Below, piece after piece: positions 18,228-26,625 of a stretch of 64,000 nucleotides of DNA (position 1 is the first letter of the stretch; each line of letters starts with the position of its first letter). A model generated the notes under the pieces. That model worked only from the letters and a program-made list of their open reading frames with translations. It searched no databases and was not told where the DNA came from. Location of the stretch: NCBI RefSeq assembly GCF_028368935.1, contig NZ_JAQNDK010000002.1, forward strand, positions 1,674,001 to 1,738,000, in the 5' to 3' direction. Both the position numbers and the translations under genes were made by a program. This stretch comes from Sorangium aterium. GTDB lineage: Bacteria > Myxococcota_A > Polyangia > Polyangiales > Polyangiaceae.

Positions 18228-19061
18228 ATGATGAATCGCTCGCTCCGAATCGCCTGTTTCTTGGTGTGCGCCGTGTCCGCCGCAGCGACGGCCGGATGTG
18301 CCCTGACCATCGACGACAACTCCATCACCGCCGAGACCCTCGTGCGCTACGAGGGCACCAAGGAGAAGGCGCGGGTCGACTACCTACCGACCCAGAGCGT
18401 CCGCATCGTGAGCGAGAACGGCGACGTCGATGTCCGTATCGGGGACGTGAGCGCGGTCGAGGTCAGCTTCTCCCCGTTCACGATGCGCAAGAAGGACGAG
18501 AACCAGATCGCGGTGGAGGAGATCGAGAACGACCTCGAGCTCTCCGCGATCACCGACGGCGATGTCGTGATCTCGACGCGACGCGTCTCGGGCGGGTGGG
18601 GAGGGCTGGGCGCCGACATCCAGGTCGTCCTGCCCGCCGAGTTCGACGGCGGGCTCCGCGTCGAGCAGGACAACGGCGGCGTCGAGGTCAACCTGGACGG
18701 CGCCCCGTCCCGCGGCACCACCGTGGTAAGCGACAACGGCAGCATCGATGTGGTCGGCGCGCGCGGCGCCATCGACGTGGCCACCGACAACGGCCACGTC
18801 TTCGTCGACCTCGACGCGTGGAGCAGCTCCGATGGCGCGATCAGCTCCGGCAACGGCGCGATCGAGCTCTCGGTGCCGGCCGGGGTGGACGGGACGATGA
18901 CCGCGCAGACGCTCAACGGCGACGTCGTGGAGCAGGGCATCCCCTCGACGTGGGCCACCGCCGGCGAGGGCAGCGCGACGTCGTACACGATGGGTGACGG
19001 CGAGGGCGGCCTGCTCGAGCTGTTCACCGAGAACGGTGACATCACCATCGCGGTGAAGTAG
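18228..19061 (+). CDS. Lipoprotein with DUF4097-like beta-helical adhesin domain
   Basis: The protein is 277 aa. A signal peptide ends in a lipobox (ATAGC, Cys at about residue 25), so it is probably a membrane-anchored lipoprotein. The rest is a repetitive beta-strand pattern: VRIVSENGDVDVRIGD, VEQDNGGVEVNLDG, VVSDNGSIDVVGARG, VATDNGHVFVDL and ELFTENGDITI. This 'DNG.i.v' ladder is typical of DUF4097-type putative adhesins, which form a beta-solenoid. Function is unknown. There are two adjacent ATGs (18228 and 18231), and GAGAGGA lies about 5 nt upstream. A hairpin follows the stop. Confidence 0.75.
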   Translation: MMNRSLRIACFLVCAVSAAATAGCALTIDDNSITAETLVRYEGTKEKARVDYLPTQSVRIVSENGDVDVRIGDVSAVEVSFSPFTMRKKDENQIAVEEIENDLELSAITDGDVVISTRRVSGGWGGLGADIQVVLPAEFDGGLRVEQDNGGVEVNLDGAPSRGTTVVSDNGSIDVVGARGAIDVATDNGHVFVDLDAWSSSDGAISSGNGAIELSVPAGVDGTMTAQTLNGDVVEQGIPSTWATAGEGSATSYTMGDGEGGLLELFTENGDITIAVK

Positions 19062-19082
19062 TTCCGCCGGGACAAAAGCCGA

Positions 19083-19115
19083 GAGGCGAGCGCCGGGTCG
19101 CCCCGGGCTCGCCTC
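19083..19115 (+). terminator. GC-rich hairpin after the DUF4097-like lipoprotein gene
   Basis: GAGGCGAGC (19083-19091) pairs perfectly with GCTCGCCTC (19107-19115), and GGTCTTTGG follows. It sits between convergent genes and could serve both. No long T-run is present. Confidence 0.45.
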
Positions 19116-19174
19116 CTGGTCTTTGGGTCACCGGCTTCGCGTCGCCGGCGCGCCGGCGACGCCGGCGCTCTTGA

Positions 19175-21472
19175 TCACGTGTCGGTCGACGGCTGGGCCT
19201 CGGCGCCCGAGCCCTCGGCGCCCTGCGCCGTGGCGCCCGAGCCCTCGGCGGGCTCCTCGCCGCCCGCAGCGGGCGCGGGCGGGACAGCGCCGGCCGGGAC
19301 CGGGATCCGCAGCTGCCCGCCGCCCTGCTGGGCGAGCACGCCGAGCGCCTTCTGGAAGAAGGCCGCCAGGAACGGGATCTCCCGCGGCGGCGAGGTGATC
19401 AGCCCGGCGTCCTTGATGGCGCGCGCGATGGCGAGGGCGGTGGTGGCCGCCGCGTCGCCCTTGCGCGCCCGCAGCGACACGGCGCTGCTCCGGATCCGCG
19501 TCGCGAGCTGCCCGCGCACCTCGGGCGAGAAGAACCGGTCGGTCGCGAGATCGATCTCCTCCCGCAGGGCCGTGTTCACCAGCCCGGGATCGCGCATCCC
19601 GGCGGCCCCGAGCCGCTGGCCGACCTTCTGCAAGAGCTCGTCGAGCGCCGGCCGCGAGGGCAGCCAGTGCCGGAACTCAGGCTCGTCGTGCAGCGCGGCG
19701 GAGCCGGCGATCTGCGCCGTCACCAGCTCGTCCGTCAGGCTCTCTTCGAGGTCCGCCACCGGGTGCCTCGGCTCGGCCTCCGGCGCGGGCTCGATGAGAT
19801 CGCGACATCCCTCGAACCCGAGCGGCACGACCTGCCCCGACACCGCGTTCTGCCGCTTCGCGGCCGCGATACGGTGGCGCGCCCACTCCACGGAGACCGG
19901 CACGGGCGCCGTCCCCAGGTTCTCGTACGCGCGCGCGCGACCCTCCTTGATCTGCGAGCCGCTGAGCCACCCCGCGCCGGCGTGCAGCACGCCGACCGAG
20001 TCGCGCACGATCACCTCGGCGATCCGGTAGCGGCCGCTGGTGTCGCGGCTCGTGATCGCGATGGCCTCGGTCCCGCTCGAGTCGGGCGGGATGAGCGTCG
20101 CCTCGACCACCTCGGCGCGCTCCTCCGCGAGCCGCACCACGCGCGGGCGCGTCGGGATCGTCGCCCCGCGCGACTTGAGCACGTTGAGCGCGCGCCGCGC
20201 CGCCTTGCGCGCCGCGCCGGAGGCGTCCTCCGCCTCGGCGGCCGCCGCGATCGCCTCCGCGTTGGAGGCGCCGAGCCAGGCGTCGACGAGCGCCGGCGCG
20301 GCGTCGCCCGCCGACTTGAGCGCCTCGAGCGCCCGATCCCAGCCCGCCGCGAGCACCTCGGCGTCGAAGTCGACCTTCGTCGCCCCGGCGCTCGGGCTGC
20401 CTTCGGGGCGGGCGCCGCTCTCGGCCTTGCTCTTCGAGGTGGCCGCGGCCTGCTGGGCCTTCGCGGTGCGCGCGCCGAGCGCCTCGCGCGCCGTGAGCGC
20501 CGGCTTGTCCGAGGTCGCGACCGGCTTCGCCTTGGCCGCCGGCAGCGCGAAGAGGAGGTGCGCCGGCTTGGCCGGGCCCTGCGGCTGCCGGGCGCTCTTG
20601 CCCGTCACGACCGTCGCGGCCGCGCCCTGGCCGACCACGGTCACCATCCGGTCGCTCTGCTGCTGCTTCGCCGCGGCGGGCGCTCGTCCTTCGGCGCCCC
20701 CGGGGCCCTGCGGCCGCCCGCCTTCTGCAGCCGGCCGCGCCGAGAAGCCGCGGTCGGGCCTCGGCCCGCGGTCGGGGCGAGGTCCACGGTCGGGGCGCGG
20801 TCCACGGTCGGGCCTGGGCCCGCGGTCGGACCAGGGGCGGTCGGGGCGCGGCCCGCGGTCGGGCCTCGCGCCCTGCGCGCCCTGCTCTGCGCCTGCCACC
20901 TGCGCCGCTCCAGGGGCCCGCTCGGGCCTGGGTCCACGGTCGGGCCTGGGCCCGCGGTCGGGGCGCGGCCCGCGGTCGGGCCTGGGTCCACGGTCAGGGC
21001 GCGGGCCGCGATCGGGCCTGGGCCCGCGGTCGGGCCTGGGCCCGCCGGAGGCCGCGGCGGGCCGCTCGGGCCTCGGCGCGCGGTAGTCGCGCACGACCCG
21101 CGGCGCGGCGGCCGGCGGCGGCGCGGCGTCCTCGGTCGTCGGCGGCGGCGGCGCGTCCGCGAGCGCCGGCCGCTTGCGCGGCGCGATGACGTCCAGCAGC
21201 GAGCCCTGCGGTTCCTTTGCGGCGGCCTTCGACGAGGGACGCGGCGCCTCGCCTGCGGGCTGCGCCGACGCGCCCTCGGAGGGCTCGTCGGTTCGTTTCG
21301 CGCCGCTCACGCCGCTCGCGCCGCTCGCGCCGACGGACGTGCTCGCCGAGCGGACGACCCTCCGCGCGCGCGGCTTGTCTCCGCTCTCTGCATCGGGGGC
21401 GCCCTCGCGCGCAGCTTCGGACACTGCGCTGGCGGTCCGCTCCGTGCTCTCGCTCTCGTTCTTTGTGCTCAT
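19175..21472 (-). CDS. Low-complexity protein with Gly-Pro-Arg-Pro-Asp-Arg repeats, unknown function
   Basis: This 765-aa protein resembles no family I recognise. Residues 1-110 are Ser/Ala/Glu-rich and probably disordered. Residues about 130-240 hold at least ten tandem copies of GPRPDR, giving a long basic, proline-rich tract like those of RNA- or DNA-binding tails. The C-terminal 400 residues look folded and mostly helical (for example AARKAARRALNVLKSRG), with a beta-rich patch around EATLIPPDSSGTEAIAITSR, and end in a low-complexity Gly/Ala/Glu tail. It has no signal peptide. It lies 54 nt downstream of ridA on the same strand, so the two may be co-transcribed with recR and ybaB. A nucleic-acid-binding role is only a guess from composition. 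Confidence 0.7.
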   Translation of the reverse strand: MSTKNESESTERTASAVSEAAREGAPDAESGDKPRARRVVRSASTSVGASGASGVSGAKRTDEPSEGASAQPAGEAPRPSSKAAAKEPQGSLLDVIAPRKRPALADAPPPPTTEDAAPPPAAAPRVVRDYRAPRPERPAAASGGPRPDRGPRPDRGPRPDRGPRPDRGPRPDRGPRPDRGPRPERAPGAAQVAGAEQGAQGARPDRGPRPDRPWSDRGPRPDRGPRPDRGPRPDRGPRPDRGFSARPAAEGGRPQGPGGAEGRAPAAAKQQQSDRMVTVVGQGAAATVVTGKSARQPQGPAKPAHLLFALPAAKAKPVATSDKPALTAREALGARTAKAQQAAATSKSKAESGARPEGSPSAGATKVDFDAEVLAAGWDRALEALKSAGDAAPALVDAWLGASNAEAIAAAAEAEDASGAARKAARRALNVLKSRGATIPTRPRVVRLAEERAEVVEATLIPPDSSGTEAIAITSRDTSGRYRIAEVIVRDSVGVLHAGAGWLSGSQIKEGRARAYENLGTAPVPVSVEWARHRIAAAKRQNAVSGQVVPLGFEGCRDLIEPAPEAEPRHPVADLEESLTDELVTAQIAGSAALHDEPEFRHWLPSRPALDELLQKVGQRLGAAGMRDPGLVNTALREEIDLATDRFFSPEVRGQLATRIRSSAVSLRARKGDAAATTALAIARAIKDAGLITSPPREIPFLAAFFQKALGVLAQQGGGQLRIPVPAGAVPPAPAAGGEEPAEGSGATAQGAEGSGAEAQPSTDT

Positions 21473-21526
21473 GTCGAGGCTCCCGGGGACATATTGGAGA
21501 TGGGGGCCGCGGCCGCGGCTCCCCGA

Positions 21527-21913
21527 TTATCGCGAAAGATGGGCAACAGCTTCGATCTCGACGGCGGCGCCCTTGGGCAGCGCCGCCACCTGCACCGTCG
21601 CCCGTGCGGGCAGCACGCCGCCGACGGCTGCTCCGTACACCTGGTTGACGATGGCGAAATCCGCGAGGTCCGTCAGGTAGATCGTGGTCTTCACCACGTC
21701 GCTCCAGCTCGCGCCGGCCGCGGACAGCACCTCGGTCAGGTTCTTGATCACCTGGGCCGTCTGCTCCTCGATCCCCCCGGCGACGAGCTCGCCCGTCGCG
21801 GGATCGATGGGGATCTGGCCGCTGCAGAACACGAGATCTCCGGCCTTGACGGCCTGCGAGTAGGGGCCGATGGCGCGCGGGGCCCGATCGGATGTGATGG
21901 CGATTTTGGACAT
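21527..21913 (-). CDS. ridA: RidA family enamine/imine deaminase
   Basis: This 128-aa protein is full length for YjgF/YER057c/UK114 RidA. It has IGPYSQAVKAGDLVFCSGQIP near the N-terminus and PARATVQVAALPKGAAVEIEA near the C-terminus; the Arg of the PARA motif and the final Glu are the residues that bind the substrate carboxylate and water. RidA hydrolyses reactive 2-aminoacrylate-type enamines released by PLP enzymes to keto acids and ammonia. It starts at ATG 21913. RecR lies upstream on the same strand (95-nt gap) and the GPRPDR-repeat gene downstream (54-nt gap). Confidence 0.95.
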   Translation of the reverse strand: MSKIAITSDRAPRAIGPYSQAVKAGDLVFCSGQIPIDPATGELVAGGIEEQTAQVIKNLTEVLSAAGASWSDVVKTTIYLTDLADFAIVNQVYGAAVGGVLPARATVQVAALPKGAAVEIEAVAHLSR

Positions 21914-22008
21914 GTCGACCTCTGAAGTTCGTGAGCGCTTCGGCGTGAAGAACGCCCGCCCGCCCCGGCCCTCGCTTTCATGGCTGGGGCCGATTCTCGC
22001 GTTTCCTG

Positions 22009-22725
22009 CTAGCCGAAGCTCTTCCGGCCTTCGATGGCTCGCCCCAGCGTCACCTGGTCGGCGAACTCCAGATCTCCCCCGTGCGGCACGCCGCTGGCGA
22101 TCCGCGTGACCTGGATCCCCATCGCGCCGAGCTCCCGCGCGAGCAGGAGCGCGGTCGCCTCTCCATCGACGGAAGGCGGGGTGGCGACCAGCACTTCCCT
22201 CACCGGCTGCTCGGGATCGCGCACGCGCGCCCGGAGCGCCTCGAGCGGCAGCTCCTCAGCGCCGACCCCCTCGAGCGGCGAGAGGAGCCGGCCGAGCACG
22301 AAATACCGCCCGCGCATCGCCCCGCTCCGCTCGATCGCCAGGAGGTCCTGGACGCGCGCGACAACGCACAGGAGCGCGCCGTCGCGCCGCGTATCCAGGC
22401 AAATGGCGCAGAGCGCCCGGCCGTCGTCGTCGAGCTCGGCGATATGGCCGCACCGGATGCACGGCCTGATGTGATCGCAGAGCTCGACGAGCTCGCCGCC
22501 CAGGTCGCGCGCGGTGTCCTCTCCGGCGGTCACGAGGAAGAGGGCGAAGCGCTGTGCCGTCTTCTCGCCGACGCCCGGCAGGCGGGCGAGCAGCTGGGCG
22601 ACCCGCGACAGCCGGCCGGGCAGGCCGCCGGGCGCGCTTCGGAAGCCGGCCGAGGGCGCGCCCCGGTCGCCGTTCGGGACCTTCGAGGAGCCGGGGAGCG
22701 ACGCCGGGGAACGCAACGCCGTCAA
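22009..22725 (-). CDS. recR: Recombination mediator protein RecR
   Basis: RecR works with RecF/RecO to load RecA at gaps. The 238-aa product shows a helix-hairpin-helix (LLARLPGVGEKTAQRFALFL, about 45-64), a four-Cys zinc finger (CIRCG...CAIC), and a TOPRIM domain with VVARVQDLLAIERSG and, at the C-terminus, GGDLEFADQVTLGRAIEGR. The start is TTG 22725, which overlaps the ybaB stop (TTGA). About 35 extra Pro/Gly/Ser-rich residues precede the usual RecR beginning, and no ATG or GTG lies closer in that stretch, so the true start is not certain. The ybaB-recR order is the classical one. Confidence 0.95.
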   Translation of the reverse strand: MTALRSPASLPGSSKVPNGDRGAPSAGFRSAPGGLPGRLSRVAQLLARLPGVGEKTAQRFALFLVTAGEDTARDLGGELVELCDHIRPCIRCGHIAELDDDGRALCAICLDTRRDGALLCVVARVQDLLAIERSGAMRGRYFVLGRLLSPLEGVGAEELPLEALRARVRDPEQPVREVLVATPPSVDGEATALLLARELGAMGIQVTRIASGVPHGGDLEFADQVTLGRAIEGRKSFG

Positions 22726-23045
22726 GTATGCATGCCGGGGAGCTTGACGCCGCCGGTCACCTTGGTGATCTCGGTCTCGACGAGCTTGTCGGCCGCGTCG
22801 AGCGCCGAGTTCGATGCGGCCACGATGGCGTCGAGCGCCATCTCCAGGCCCTCGCTCGCGAGGAAGGCGGGGTCGACCTCGATCCGGCGCAGCTTGCCCT
22901 CGCAGGAGACCACGACGGTGACCTTGTCGCCGGCGGCGGTCGCGCTCACCTCGCGGTCCTTCAGCTCGCCCTTCACCTGGTCGATCTTGCGCTGCACGCG
23001 CGCCGCCTGGCGAACCAGCTCGTTCATTCCGCCGCGAAATTGCAT
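22722..23045 (-). CDS. ybaB: YbaB/EbfC family nucleoid-associated protein
   Basis: This 107-aa protein has the family layout: an N-terminal helix (MNELVRQAARVQRKIDQVKGE), a beta sheet carrying VTVVVSCEGKLRRIEVDPAF, and a long C-terminal helix. YbaB proteins bind DNA as dimers and sit next to recR and dnaX in many bacteria. Start ATG 23045 (MQFRGGMNEL) was chosen because it matches the family N-terminus. The frame stays open upstream to 23303, but that stretch is Arg/Pro-rich and unlike any YbaB; ATG 23027 is an alternative. Here dnaX is divergent rather than upstream in the same operon. Confidence 0.9.
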   Translation of the reverse strand: MQFRGGMNELVRQAARVQRKIDQVKGELKDREVSATAAGDKVTVVVSCEGKLRRIEVDPAFLASEGLEMALDAIVAASNSALDAADKLVETEITKVTGGVKLPGMHT

Positions 23046-23556
23046 ATTCAGATCGGCGTCTATGCCGTGAACCGCGCCGCGCCGCAACCGTGAAGGGGAG
23101 GGGAACGGGGGGCGAGGTGGGGCGCTGGACGCGCGGCCCGCCGACGCAGCGCGCGGCCGTTCGACGCAGCGCGCGGCGGCACCACGGGCGCGTCTCCCTC
23201 CGGGGGCGGGCGCCGGCCCGACGTTTGTCGGCTCCGCTGCGGGGCGTCTATCTCTCCGCGGTGGACGCCCCCGTCCTCTGCGAGCGGACGCTTCCGTTTC
23301 CACTTCCGTGCGTTCCGCTCGCGCCGAGCGCTTCCGGGGCTGCCGTTGCGAGCGGGCTCCTCCGCTCCGCCTTGTTAGGGCCCGTTGGCGCTCTCCAGGG
23401 GCTCCTTGGCGCGAGCGGTGGCCCGGTTCCGGCCCTGGCGCGGGCGGGGTGCATTTTGTGCGGCAATTCTGGCAAACTCTCCGGAATGCAGGGCGACTTC
23501 CGTACCGGCCACAGCTGCGGCGACGCGCCCGCGAGAAGGTGCTAGTCGAGCAGCGT
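23046..23556. other. Divergent intergenic region between ybaB-recR and dnaX
   Basis: The 511 nt must hold promoters for both directions. No clear -35/-10 pair could be assigned on either strand. The frames that continue from both genes into this stretch have no family resemblance and were not included in the genes. Nothing else was seen. Confidence 0.5.
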
Positions 23557-25947
23557 ATGAGCTACGTCGTCCTCGCGCGGAAATGGCGCCCGCAGTCCTT
23601 CGAGGATCTCGTCGGACAGGAGCACGTCTCCACGACGCTCGCCAACGCCATCGCGCGGGATCGCGTCGCCCACGCGTTCCTCTTCACGGGCGTCCGCGGG
23701 GTCGGCAAGACGACGAGCGCCCGCATCCTCGCGAAGGCGCTGAACTGCGTCCGCGGCCCGACGGCGACGCCCTGCCAGACGTGCGCGCCGTGCGCCGAGA
23801 TCACGATCGGCGCGGACGTCGACGTCCAGGAGATCGACGGCGCGAGCTACAACGGCGTCGACGAGGTGCGCAAGCTCCAGGAGAGCCTGCCGTACCGGCC
23901 GGCGCGCGACCGGTTCAAGATCTTTATCGTGGACGAGGTCCACATGCTCTCGAACGCGGCGTGGAACGCGTTCTTGAAGACGCTCGAGGAGCCGCCGCCG
24001 CACGTGAAGTTCATCTTCGCGACGACGGAGGTGCACAAGGTCCCGGTCACGATCCTGAGCCGGTGCCAGCGCTACGACTTCAAGCTCATCGGGGCGCAGG
24101 CGATCGCGGCGCGGCTCCGCTGGGTGCTCGATCAGGAGAAGATCCCCGCCGACGACCCGGCGCTCAGCGCGCTCGCGCGGGAGGCGGCGGGGAGCATGCG
24201 CGACGCGATGAGCCTGCTCGATCAGGTGATCGCGTGGGTGGGGACGAGCGGCGATCGCATCACGGCCGAGGGGGTGGCGAAGGTGCTCGGCGTCGCCGAC
24301 CGCGTCGTGCTGCACCGGCTCGCGGGCGCGCTCGTGGACGGCGACCCGGCGGCTTGCGTGCGCATCGTCGGCGAGCTCGCGCAGGAGGGGTACGATCTGC
24401 CCCACGTGGCCCGCGATTTCCTCGCGCACCTGCGCGATCTCGTGGTGGCCAAGGTCTGCGAGGATCCGGCGCCGCTCCTGGATCTCGCGGACGAGGAGAT
24501 CGCCGACACGCGCGCGCTCGCGGCGCGGGCGGACGCGGACGACCTCACGCGGCTGCACCAGGGCTTCTCGCGTGCGTTCGACGACATCGCCCGGAGCGGC
24601 CAGCCGCGCGCCTCGTTCGAGATGGCGCTCGTCCGGCTCGCCCGGAGGCCGCCGCTCCTGCCGATCGACGAGCTGCTGCGCCGCCTTGGCGATCTCGAGC
24701 GGCGCCTGAACGGCGGAGGCGGCGGCGGGGGTGGTGGTGGCGGCGCGCCGGAGCGCGGGCCGCAGCGGCCTGGAGCGCCCTCCGGCGGAGCGGCTGCGCC
24801 CCGGCGCGGGGCGGCTTCGGCCGAGGCTGCGGCGGAGGACGCGCGCGCGTCCGGCGCGGCGGCGGCAGGCGTGGCGAGGGCGAACGACGCGCCGGCGTTG
24901 AACGGCGCGGCGGCGGCGAACGGCGTGGTGAGAGCGAACGGCGCGGCCGCCACCGGCGCACCGGCGAACGGCGTCGCCTTTGCGAGCGGCGCAGCGGGCG
25001 CGGGCGCGGCGGGGAGACCGACCGGCGCGGCGCCGGCGAATGGCGTGGCGGCGGTGAACGGCGCGGCGGCGGTGAACGGCGTGGCGAGGGCGAACGGTGC
25101 GGCGGCTGCCTATGGCGCGCCGGGCGGGAGCGGGGTGGCGCGAGCGCACGGCGGCATGGCGGCGAACGGCGCTGTCGCGGCGAGCGGCACGTCGGCTGCC
25201 AACGTCGTCCCCTTCGTGAACGGCGCGCCGGGCGTGCACGGCGCCGCGACCAGCTTCGCGAGCGGCGGCGCCGCGCCGGCCTTCGCGAAGGCGCCGCCGT
25301 ACGCGAGCAGCGCAGCCGCGCCCGCGTACCGCGCCGACAGCGCTCCGCCACCCTCCCCGCGCGGCGCGTTGTACTCCGTTCCGCAGAGCGCGCCGCCGTT
25401 CGTGGCGCCCAGCTTTGCGCCGAGGTCGAGCGCGCCGCCCTCGGCGCAGACCCCGGCGCCGGCGTCGAGCGTGCCGCCCTCGGCGCAGGGCCCGGCGCCA
25501 GCGTCGAGCGCGCCGCCGCCGCCTGCGATGAACGCCGAGGACCTCGCCACCTGGCGCGCGGTGATCGCCGCGGTCAGGGTGCAGCGGCCGGCGCTCGCCT
25601 CCGTCCTCGAGCACGCGGCGGTGCTGGAGCTCACGCCGACCCGCGTCGCCCTCGGCTACGAGGCGAACTCGTTCCTGGCCGGCCAGGCCACCGAGCCGGT
25701 GTCCCGCGAGCTGCTCGCCCGCGTCCTCGGCACCCACTTCGGCGGCCCCACCGAGCTGGTCTTCGAGACGATCACCCGCGGCAGCGCCGGCCCGTCGCTC
25801 GCCCAGGTCGAGACCGCCGAGCGCAAGGCCCGCATCGATGCCGCCAAGCGCGCCGTGGCCGATCACCCGCTCGTCACGGCCGCGATCGAGCTGCTCGGCG
25901 CGGAGCTCAAGGACGTGCGGCTCGCTCAGGACTTCGCGGAGGGGTGA
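23557..25947 (+). CDS. dnaX: DNA polymerase III subunit gamma/tau (DnaX)
   Basis: This 796-aa clamp-loader subunit starts with MSYVVLARKWRPQSFEDLVG, the canonical DnaX N-terminus, which fixes the start at ATG 23557. Motifs in order: Walker A GVRGVGKTTSAR (about 46-57), a zinc module with four Cys (C64, C73, C76, C79), Walker B IFIVDEVHMLS, sensor 1 (FIFATTE) and the SRC arginine finger (ILSRCQRYDF). After about residue 385 comes a very long low-complexity linker, first a Gly run of about 11 and then roughly 280 residues dominated by Ala, Gly, Asn and Val with recurrent NGAAA/NGVA units. A tau-like C-terminal domain (about 660-796) resumes. A GC-rich hairpin follows the stop. Confidence 0.95.
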   Translation: MSYVVLARKWRPQSFEDLVGQEHVSTTLANAIARDRVAHAFLFTGVRGVGKTTSARILAKALNCVRGPTATPCQTCAPCAEITIGADVDVQEIDGASYNGVDEVRKLQESLPYRPARDRFKIFIVDEVHMLSNAAWNAFLKTLEEPPPHVKFIFATTEVHKVPVTILSRCQRYDFKLIGAQAIAARLRWVLDQEKIPADDPALSALAREAAGSMRDAMSLLDQVIAWVGTSGDRITAEGVAKVLGVADRVVLHRLAGALVDGDPAACVRIVGELAQEGYDLPHVARDFLAHLRDLVVAKVCEDPAPLLDLADEEIADTRALAARADADDLTRLHQGFSRAFDDIARSGQPRASFEMALVRLARRPPLLPIDELLRRLGDLERRLNGGGGGGGGGGGAPERGPQRPGAPSGGAAAPRRGAASAEAAAEDARASGAAAAGVARANDAPALNGAAAANGVVRANGAAATGAPANGVAFASGAAGAGAAGRPTGAAPANGVAAVNGAAAVNGVARANGAAAAYGAPGGSGVARAHGGMAANGAVAASGTSAANVVPFVNGAPGVHGAATSFASGGAAPAFAKAPPYASSAAAPAYRADSAPPPSPRGALYSVPQSAPPFVAPSFAPRSSAPPSAQTPAPASSVPPSAQGPAPASSAPPPPAMNAEDLATWRAVIAAVRVQRPALASVLEHAAVLELTPTRVALGYEANSFLAGQATEPVSRELLARVLGTHFGGPTELVFETITRGSAGPSLAQVETAERKARIDAAKRAVADHPLVTAAIELLGAELKDVRLAQDFAEG

Positions 25948-25959
25948 GGGCCCCGGGCC

Positions 25960-25984
25960 GGCGCGCCATGCGCCCTGGCGCGCC
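25960..25984. terminator. Perfect GC-rich hairpin after dnaX
   Basis: GGCGCGCCA (25960-25968) and TGGCGCGCC (25976-25984) form a perfect 9-bp stem with a 7-nt loop. It lies between the dnaX stop and the convergent Uma2 gene. There is no T-run, so its efficiency is unknown; it could act in both directions. Confidence 0.5.
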
Positions 25985-26016
25985 GAGCACGGCCGTGGGC
26001 TGACGGCGGGGCGGCC

Positions 26017-26625
26017 TCAGCCTCCGTTTCGCAGCCAGCTGCGGAACGCCTTGACCGCCTCGTGTTGATCCGGCCAGCGCACGAAGCGCGCGAGCGCGAC
26101 GAGATCCAGATCCGGAATGAGCTCGCTGGCCGCGATGGGCTCGTATTGCTCACCGCGCAATGCATGAATGTGGAATGCGTCGCGCTCCCAGAACCAGACT
26201 TCGCGGACTCCGAGCCCGCTATACACAGGCAGCTTGTCGATCCCGCCGCTCGTCAACACCACCTCGATCGCGAACTCGGGGAATTCCTTCAGCGTGCTGC
26301 CAACGCAGTAGCACTCGTCGGGCTCGAGGCCGCGTGACTTGGCCTCGCGCCGGAACGTGGTCGAGCCGTAGCCGTAGAGAGGAACGTCCCGCTCCAGCGC
26401 GAAGAGCTCGATGAGGCGGGCGATGGTCGTCTTCGCCACTTCGTGTTCGGTCGACGGGCTCATCAGCTCCAGCGTTCCCTCGCAGAAGGTCATCCGCAGG
26501 CCGGGGGTGTCGAGCTCGTCCCGCAGCCTCACGTAGGTCTGCCAGGGAACGCCGTGGAGCACAAACCGCTGCTCCCCCGCAGGAGCGGTCGAGGACGGAA
26601 GCGGCATGTGCGCGGCGGCTACCAT
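26017..26625 (-). CDS. Uma2 family putative endonuclease (DUF820)
   Basis: This 202-aa protein has the Uma2/DUF820 pattern of a PD-(D/E)XK-like fold: an N-terminal part with YVRLRDELDTPGLRMTFCEG and LELMSPSTEHEVAKTTI, then GLEPDECYCVG, PEFAIEVVLTSGGIDKLPVYSGLGVREVWFW and a C-terminal IPDLDL helix. The candidate acidic and lysine residues are the D/E of EPDE and EFAIEVV, and K of DKLPVY. The cellular role of Uma2 proteins is unknown; they are strongly expanded in cyanobacteria and myxobacteria. The ATG at 26625 overlaps the upstream ATPase gene by 7 nt. It is the last gene of the minus-strand radical SAM cluster, perhaps only by read-through. Confidence 0.8.
   Translation of the reverse strand: MVAAAHMPLPSSTAPAGEQRFVLHGVPWQTYVRLRDELDTPGLRMTFCEGTLELMSPSTEHEVAKTTIARLIELFALERDVPLYGYGSTTFRREAKSRGLEPDECYCVGSTLKEFPEFAIEVVLTSGGIDKLPVYSGLGVREVWFWERDAFHIHALRGEQYEPIAASELIPDLDLVALARFVRWPDQHEAVKAFRSWLRNGG

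Noticed and set aside
22722-23303. Longer YbaB with about 86 extra N-terminal residues
   Set aside because: The extension is Arg/Pro/Ala low complexity unlike any YbaB, while MQFRGGMNEL matches the family start.
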